A DNA stretch of 64,000 bases from Hyphomonadaceae bacterium. Its GTDB lineage: Bacteria > Pseudomonadota > Alphaproteobacteria > Caulobacterales > Aquidulcibacteraceae. Below, piece by piece: positions 60,378 through 64,000 of this stretch. The DNA is taken from contig JAEUMQ010000007.1 in NCBI GenBank assembly GCA_016791425.1, positions 545,876-609,875 on the forward strand. The letters run 5' to 3'. The first letter of the stretch is position 1, and the number at the start of each line of letters is the position of its first letter. The position numbers and the translations under genes are program-made. The notes beneath the pieces were generated by a model that worked only from the letters and a program-made list of their open reading frames with translations, ran no database searches and had not been told where the DNA came from.

Positions 60378-61256
60378 ATGATCGACGTTTGCGTCTGCAC
60401 CTATCAACGGCCGGCTAGCTTGCAGCGCACGCTTCAATCCCTGGCGAAGCAACGTTGGAGCGAAGGGATGCGTGTGATCGTGGCCGACAACGATTTCACT
60501 CCAAGTGCGAAGGCCGTGGTTGACGCCAGCCGCCCCGCGTCGCCTCACGAGATCGTTTACCTGCACGCGCCTGCACAAAACATCTCGATTGCGCGCAATG
60601 CTTGCCTTGCAGCCTCTTCTGAGACGTTGCTCGCGTTCATTGACGATGATGAGGAGGCCAGCCCGGATTGGCTTTCGACACTTTACGACCATCTCTTGAG
60701 CCACCGACTCGATGTCGTTTTCGGTCCAGTCCAAGCGATCTATCAACCAGGGACGCTAGCGTGGATTGCCGAAGGTGACTTTCTTTCTACACGTCCTTGG
60801 ATACCTAGATCCGGAAGGATCGACACAGGGTATGCAGGCAACGTCCTGCTCCGACGTGCGGTATGTGGGGCGACGCGGTTCAATCCGGACTTTGGCAGGA
60901 CCGGCGGCGAGGATACGCTCTTCTTTGCCGCGCTACACTCCGGCGGCGCCCGCCTCGGGTACTGCGCGACCGCCGAGGTTACGCACCACGTGCCAGCCAA
61001 GGACACGACTCTTCGCAGCCTTATGCGTCGGAGGTTTCGCGCGGGGCAGGGATCATGGAGAGCGTTGAGGGATCGGGGCGAAGGCCCGCTGCAAATTCTA
61101 GCGATGGCGATTGCACGGGTCGCCTATTGTTGTCTCCAGGGACTGCTAGCGCTCCCTTCTCCGGTCGGATGGCGACGTTACGCCATCTCGACGGCCTTTC
61201 ACGCTGGCGTTGTCGCTCGCTCGTTGGGCATTCGGGCAGATGCGATCTATGGCTAA
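60378..61256 (+). CDS. Family 2 glycosyltransferase
   Basis: This is a 292-residue protein. The GT-A fold has the opening MIDVCVCTYQRPASLQRTL, RVIVADND, NISIARNACLAAS and the metal-binding LAFIDDDEEASPDWL. The acceptor region is RFNPDFGRTGGEDTLFF, the GGED motif replacing ED of typical GT2. It adds a sugar during surface-polysaccharide assembly at the cytoplasmic membrane; donor is unknown. The last 8 bases overlap the start of the O-antigen ligase gene. Confidence 0.92.
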   Translation: MIDVCVCTYQRPASLQRTLQSLAKQRWSEGMRVIVADNDFTPSAKAVVDASRPASPHEIVYLHAPAQNISIARNACLAASSETLLAFIDDDEEASPDWLSTLYDHLLSHRLDVVFGPVQAIYQPGTLAWIAEGDFLSTRPWIPRSGRIDTGYAGNVLLRRAVCGATRFNPDFGRTGGEDTLFFAALHSGGARLGYCATAEVTHHVPAKDTTLRSLMRRRFRAGQGSWRALRDRGEGPLQILAMAIARVAYCCLQGLLALPSPVGWRRYAISTAFHAGVVARSLGIRADAIYG

Positions 61257-62484
61257 TTATGCGCGAGAGCATTTGGTGAGCGACCACAGGAACCAATATG
61301 AGAAACGGCCCGCCAACGGCCAAGAGTTCCTTGTCGCCTTCATCACTTTTCAAGTGCTCTTTCTTGGCCACCTGTTTCGTTCGATCTCGCCTTTTGTTCT
61401 GGCAGGCATGTTTCTCCTGTACGCCATCGCTCGCAGGCGCACGATCGTGCGCGATCTCTTGCCCGTGCTGCCGATATTAGTGTTGCCCCTCTGGGCAGCG
61501 CTCTCAACGGTCTGGTCAGAAGCCCCCGTCCAAACTGTGCGATATGCCCTTCGGCTGATTGGCACTGCGCTTGTCGCCTTGATCCTCATCAGGACAATGC
61601 CTGCAAGGAAAGTCGCCGCCGCTGTGGCATTGGCGGGCCTTGTATCGATGGTCGTTGAATTGGCCACCGGCCAGCAAGACTTGGAGCGCGGCCTCGCAAT
61701 GGCAGGGGGCATGGGCAGTAAGAACTATCTTGCGTCGCACGCCAGCATTGCGGCCCTCTTCGGATTGGGTGTTGCCCTTGACGCCGAGCAATCACGGCGA
61801 ATGCGCCTTGTAGGCCTCTTCTGTCTGGGTGCGAGCATCGCCGCATTGGCGTTCTCAGACTCCGCCGGTGCATGGCTCGCAACGATTGTTGGAACAATGC
61901 TCTTCTTCGGCGTTTGGATCCTAGCGCGCGCGCCCGGCGTCGTTCGTGGGGCGATCATCGTTTGCGCTCTGGTTTCGGTTCCAATTGCATGGTTTGCGGT
62001 CGCCGATCCGGTCAAAACTTACACAGCAATGGGATTAGCAGTTACCGACAAAGACCCGACTTTCACTCGGCGCACTACCCTTTGGATACGAGCTGTCCCG
62101 ATCATACGACAGAGACCCATACTAGGACACGGCTACCGCTCGTTCTGGAGGCAAGGAGTCTCAGACTCGGAGGGACTCTGGCGGGAAATGAATGTTCCCG
62201 CGAGACAAGGCTTCAACTTCCACAATCAGTTTGTCGAGCTATTGGTCGAGCTCGGAATAGTGGGATTGGTCCTATTTGCACTAACTGCAATCTTTGGAAT
62301 GGGCGCACTTCTGGCCCGTGGTGCGTCCACCGGCAGTGCGAGCATAAGCCTCTTCGCCGGGGTGCTAGGTTCAATGCTTCTCAGGACGCCAGTCGAAACG
62401 ATGCTCGTTCTGGATCTCACTGTGTTTTCGACGCTATTCTTTGCTTGCTGTGGGTTGGGTGCGTCGCGCGATCTGCGACACTAG
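61249..62484 (+). CDS. O-antigen ligase/polymerase family membrane protein
   Basis: Starting at 61249 (MANYAREHLVSDH) gives 411 residues; ATG 61240 would add three. About ten to twelve helices are predicted. The Wzy/WaaL family region is present: WSEAPVQTVRYALRLIGTAL, a periplasmic loop with RRTTLWIRAVPIIRQRPILG and HGYRSFW, and FNFHNQFVELLVELG (the conserved His in the periplasmic loop). It would ligate or polymerise undecaprenyl-linked glycan. Coupled to the GT2 gene by an 8-base overlap. Adenine and thymine are more frequent than in the surrounding genes. Confidence 0.88.
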   Translation: MANYAREHLVSDHRNQYEKRPANGQEFLVAFITFQVLFLGHLFRSISPFVLAGMFLLYAIARRRTIVRDLLPVLPILVLPLWAALSTVWSEAPVQTVRYALRLIGTALVALILIRTMPARKVAAAVALAGLVSMVVELATGQQDLERGLAMAGGMGSKNYLASHASIAALFGLGVALDAEQSRRMRLVGLFCLGASIAALAFSDSAGAWLATIVGTMLFFGVWILARAPGVVRGAIIVCALVSVPIAWFAVADPVKTYTAMGLAVTDKDPTFTRRTTLWIRAVPIIRQRPILGHGYRSFWRQGVSDSEGLWREMNVPARQGFNFHNQFVELLVELGIVGLVLFALTAIFGMGALLARGASTGSASISLFAGVLGSMLLRTPVETMLVLDLTVFSTLFFACCGLGASRDLRH

Positions 62485-62529
62485 GGTCCTTTGAATAGTG
62501 TTGCTCCGGCGCAAGCGCATTTACGTTGC

Positions 62530-62590
62530 TCAACGTCTGCATTCGGCGATCTCCTTCCGGTCCGCCGACGCTAGCTCAATGTCGCCATAG
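62530..62590 (-). pseudogene. 3' fragment of a gene split by the IS element
   Basis: Reverse-strand codons here read YGDIELASADRKEIAECRR and stop at 62530-62532. Joined across the IS to the reverse-strand frame entering from the window end (63841-64000), the codon TT|C is completed and the frame runs on without a stop: ...QFQGLEF-YGDIELAS.... This is evidence that both pieces belonged to one gene. The family is not recognised. Confidence 0.55.
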
Positions 62591-62653
62591 TGAGCTGCTG
62601 CCGGTTTCACGGACACCTGGTTTAGGTGTTTTAGGTGGGATCGGAGGTCGATC

Positions 62654-62947
62654 ATGGTGCGGCGAAGAGCGTTTACGCGGGAGTTCAAGCTTGAGGCGGT
62701 GAAGCTGATCCGGGACCGGGGCGTGTCGACCGCCCAGGCGTCCCGCGATCTCGGCGTCCACGCTAACGTGCTGCGCAAATGGGTGCGGGATTTCGAGGCC
62801 GACCCGAAGCAAGCCTTTCCCGGCCAGGGCCAGATGAAGCCCGAGCAGCTGGAGATCGAGCGGCTGCGCCGCGAAGTGACCAAGCTCAAGGCCGAACGCG
62901 ACATTCTAAAAAAAGCCGCGGCCTACTTCGCGAAGGACCAGGCGTGA
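62654..62947 (+). CDS. IS3-family transposase OrfA
   Basis: This is a 97-residue protein with the IS3 OrfA helix-turn-helix (FTREFKLEAVKLIRDRGVS and ASRDLGVHANVLRKWVRD) and a leucine-zipper end (QLEIERLRREVTKLKAERD, then ILKKAAAYFAKDQA). It binds the terminal repeats. The A7 run at 62908-62914 (CTA AAA AAA G) is in the right phase for a -1 ribosomal shift into OrfB. Its stop overlaps the OrfB ATG (TGATG). Confidence 0.93.
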   Translation: MVRRRAFTREFKLEAVKLIRDRGVSTAQASRDLGVHANVLRKWVRDFEADPKQAFPGQGQMKPEQLEIERLRREVTKLKAERDILKKAAAYFAKDQA

Positions 62948-63810
62948 TGTTCGCCTTCGTCGCGAAGCACCGGGGCGTCTGGCCCGTGGCGTGGATGTGC
63001 GAGGCGCTCGGTGTCTCGCGAAGCGGCTTCTTCGGCTGGCTGACGCGGCCCTTGAGCGCGCGGGCGAAGAGCGATGACGTGTTGGGCGCGAGGGTCCGCG
63101 CCAGCTTTCTGCGGAGCGATCGCACTTACGGCGCCCGGCGGGTCTGGCATGATGTTCTCGCCGAAGGCGTCTCGTGCGGGTTGCATCGGATCGAGCGATT
63201 GATGCGGGCGCAGGCTTTGCAAGCGCGGCCGCGCCGGCGTCGGCTGCCGCCGGATCAAGGCTACCGCTGCGCGGGCGCCGTTGCGCCGAACATTCTGGAC
63301 CGTCAGTTCGCAGCGAGCCGGCCCAATCAACGATGGGCGGCGGACTTCACCTATATCTGGACGGCCGAAGGCTGGCTCTATGCGGCGGTCGTGATCGATC
63401 TCTATTCACGCCGCGTGGTCGGATGGTCGATGAGCGCAGCCATGAATGCGCAACTCGTCGCGGATGCGCTGATGATGGCGGTGTGGCGGCGCGGCAAGGC
63501 CGATGAGCTCCTCCACCATTCCGATCGCGGCAGCCAGTACACGAGCGATCAATTCCAACGGCTGATGGCCGAGCACGGCGTGACATGCTCGATGAGCCGC
63601 GCCGGCGACTGCTGGGACAACGCGGCGATGGAGAGCTTCTTCTCCTCGCTGAAGATCGAGCGCGTTGCGCGCAAGACCTACCGGACGCGAGACGAGGCGA
63701 AGGCCGACGTGTTCGACTACATTGAGCGCTTCTACAATCCCCGGCGGCGGCATTCGACGCTGGGCTATCTCAGCCCAATTGCGTTCGAGGAGAAGGAGGC
63801 GTTAGCATAG
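62947..63810 (+). CDS. IS3-family transposase OrfB (DDE integrase)
   Basis: From the ATG at 62947 this frame gives 287 residues; translated after -1 shifting in OrfA it would be a longer OrfAB fusion. The HTH_21 region is followed by the integrase core with the catalytic triad: Asp in WAADFTYIW, Asp in LLHHSDRGSQYTSDQF and Glu in DNAAMESFFSSLKIE, with YNPRRRHSTLGYLSPIAFE at the end. No frame damage is seen. Confidence 0.94.
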   Translation: MFAFVAKHRGVWPVAWMCEALGVSRSGFFGWLTRPLSARAKSDDVLGARVRASFLRSDRTYGARRVWHDVLAEGVSCGLHRIERLMRAQALQARPRRRRLPPDQGYRCAGAVAPNILDRQFAASRPNQRWAADFTYIWTAEGWLYAAVVIDLYSRRVVGWSMSAAMNAQLVADALMMAVWRRGKADELLHHSDRGSQYTSDQFQRLMAEHGVTCSMSRAGDCWDNAAMESFFSSLKIERVARKTYRTRDEAKADVFDYIERFYNPRRRHSTLGYLSPIAFEEKEALA

Positions 63811-63840
63811 GAAGGCGTCCACGGAACCGGCAGCAGCTCA

Positions 63841-64000
63841 AATTCGAGTCCCTGGAACTGAGGGAATGCTGCTTCTCCGCGCCACAAGGGAAGTGGAAAG
63901 TCGCCAACGAACATGTCCTCGGCGTTAGCAAAGTTCACTATCGCGCGGGCGACTCGAGCGCCCTCACGCGCAGCATGTTCAGCGCATGAGATCAGTCGGT
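63841..64000 (-). pseudogene. 5' side of the gene split by the IS element (enters from beyond the window)
   Basis: A reverse-strand frame is open from the window edge to the IS border and reads RLISCAEHAAREGARVAR, then AIVNFANAEDMFVGDFPLPL and WRGEAAFPQFQGLEF. No stop occurs in 53 codons, and the frame continues in phase into the fragment at 62530-62590. I do not recognise a family. It lies beside surface-polysaccharide genes, so it may have belonged to that locus. Confidence 0.5.

Larger units (their letters stand above)
62591..63840 (+). mobile_element. Complete IS3-family insertion sequence
   Basis: The element is 1250 bp long. Imperfect 27-bp terminal inverted repeats start TGAGCTGCTGCCGGTT (62591-62617; 63814-63840 inverted) and match at 23 of 27 positions. 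Two overlapping transposase frames are present, joined by an A7 slippery run. No target-site duplication is visible: the three bases outside are TAG on the left and AAT on the right. Both transposase frames are intact, so the copy could be active. Confidence 0.9.

Overview
The window is a G+C-rich chromosomal segment. Dense short operons, Tat-type leaders, TonB-dependent uptake, OmpW-like proteins and a LacI-type xylan regulon with TGKTARCGCTAMCA-type operators suggest an alphaproteobacterium of the Caulobacterales/Hyphomonadaceae type. That placement is an inference from gene content; no rRNA or other taxonomic marker is present.

Layout. 1-5.4 kb: the end of an HtrA-like protease, a tandem pair of 37-residue hydrophobic micro-proteins, a secreted unknown protein, and a reverse-strand trio (DUF4956-like membrane protein, beta-propeller lipoprotein, secreted metallophosphatase). 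5.5-32.9 kb: one large locus for glucuronoarabinoxylan and xylo-oligosaccharides. It holds an aldose 1-epimerase, a LacI-family regulator, GH3, GH51, GH67 and GH43 glycosidases, a beta-lactamase-fold hydrolase, a Tat-exported Gfo/Idh oxidoreductase, ManD mannonate dehydratase, an SGLT-type symporter, a CE1-like esterase, an AIM24/TIGR00266 protein, XylA, XylB, a TonB-dependent receptor, an SMP-30 lactonase, an MFS hexuronate-type transporter and an SDR dehydrogenase. Six near-palindromic operators with an AGCGCT-like core sit at every divergent promoter and in front of the epimerase, GH3 and receptor genes. 33-45.3 kb: two OmpW paralogues, an alpha-oxoamine synthase, two divergent paralogous histidine kinases with one CheY-like protein, an HSL-type hydrolase with a LuxR regulator, a 1038-residue autotransporter and a small membrane protein. 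45.3-49.3 kb: an amino-sugar/peptidoglycan recycling cluster (SIS deaminase, NagA, MurQ, BadF-type kinase). 49.3-50.9 kb: a repeat-rich spacer, tRNA-Ser(GGA) and an SRA-like/HNH nuclease. 50.9-58.4 kb: a heavy-metal-type RND efflux operon with its own two-component system. 58.8-64 kb: a polysaccharide locus (flippase, GT2, O-antigen ligase) ended by an IS3-family element that splits an unidentified reverse-strand gene.

How it works together. Xylan fragments would cross the outer membrane through the TonB-dependent receptor. They would be trimmed in the periplasm by the secreted GH3, GH51 and GH67 enzymes and the esterases. Xylose and uronic acid would enter through the SGLT and MFS carriers. 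Xylose would then go through XylA/XylB to xylulose 5-phosphate, and glucuronate through mannonate (ManD) to 2-keto-3-deoxygluconate. GH43 has no signal peptide and would finish short oligomers in the cytoplasm. No endo-xylanase, uronate isomerase, fructuronate reductase, KDG kinase or KDPG aldolase gene is visible here, so the locus looks like an oligosaccharide consumer that depends on other loci. The least described parts are the beta-lactamase-fold lipoprotein coupled to GH67, the periplasmic Gfo/Idh protein coupled to ManD, the duplicated micro-proteins and the SRA-like/HNH nuclease beside the tRNA.
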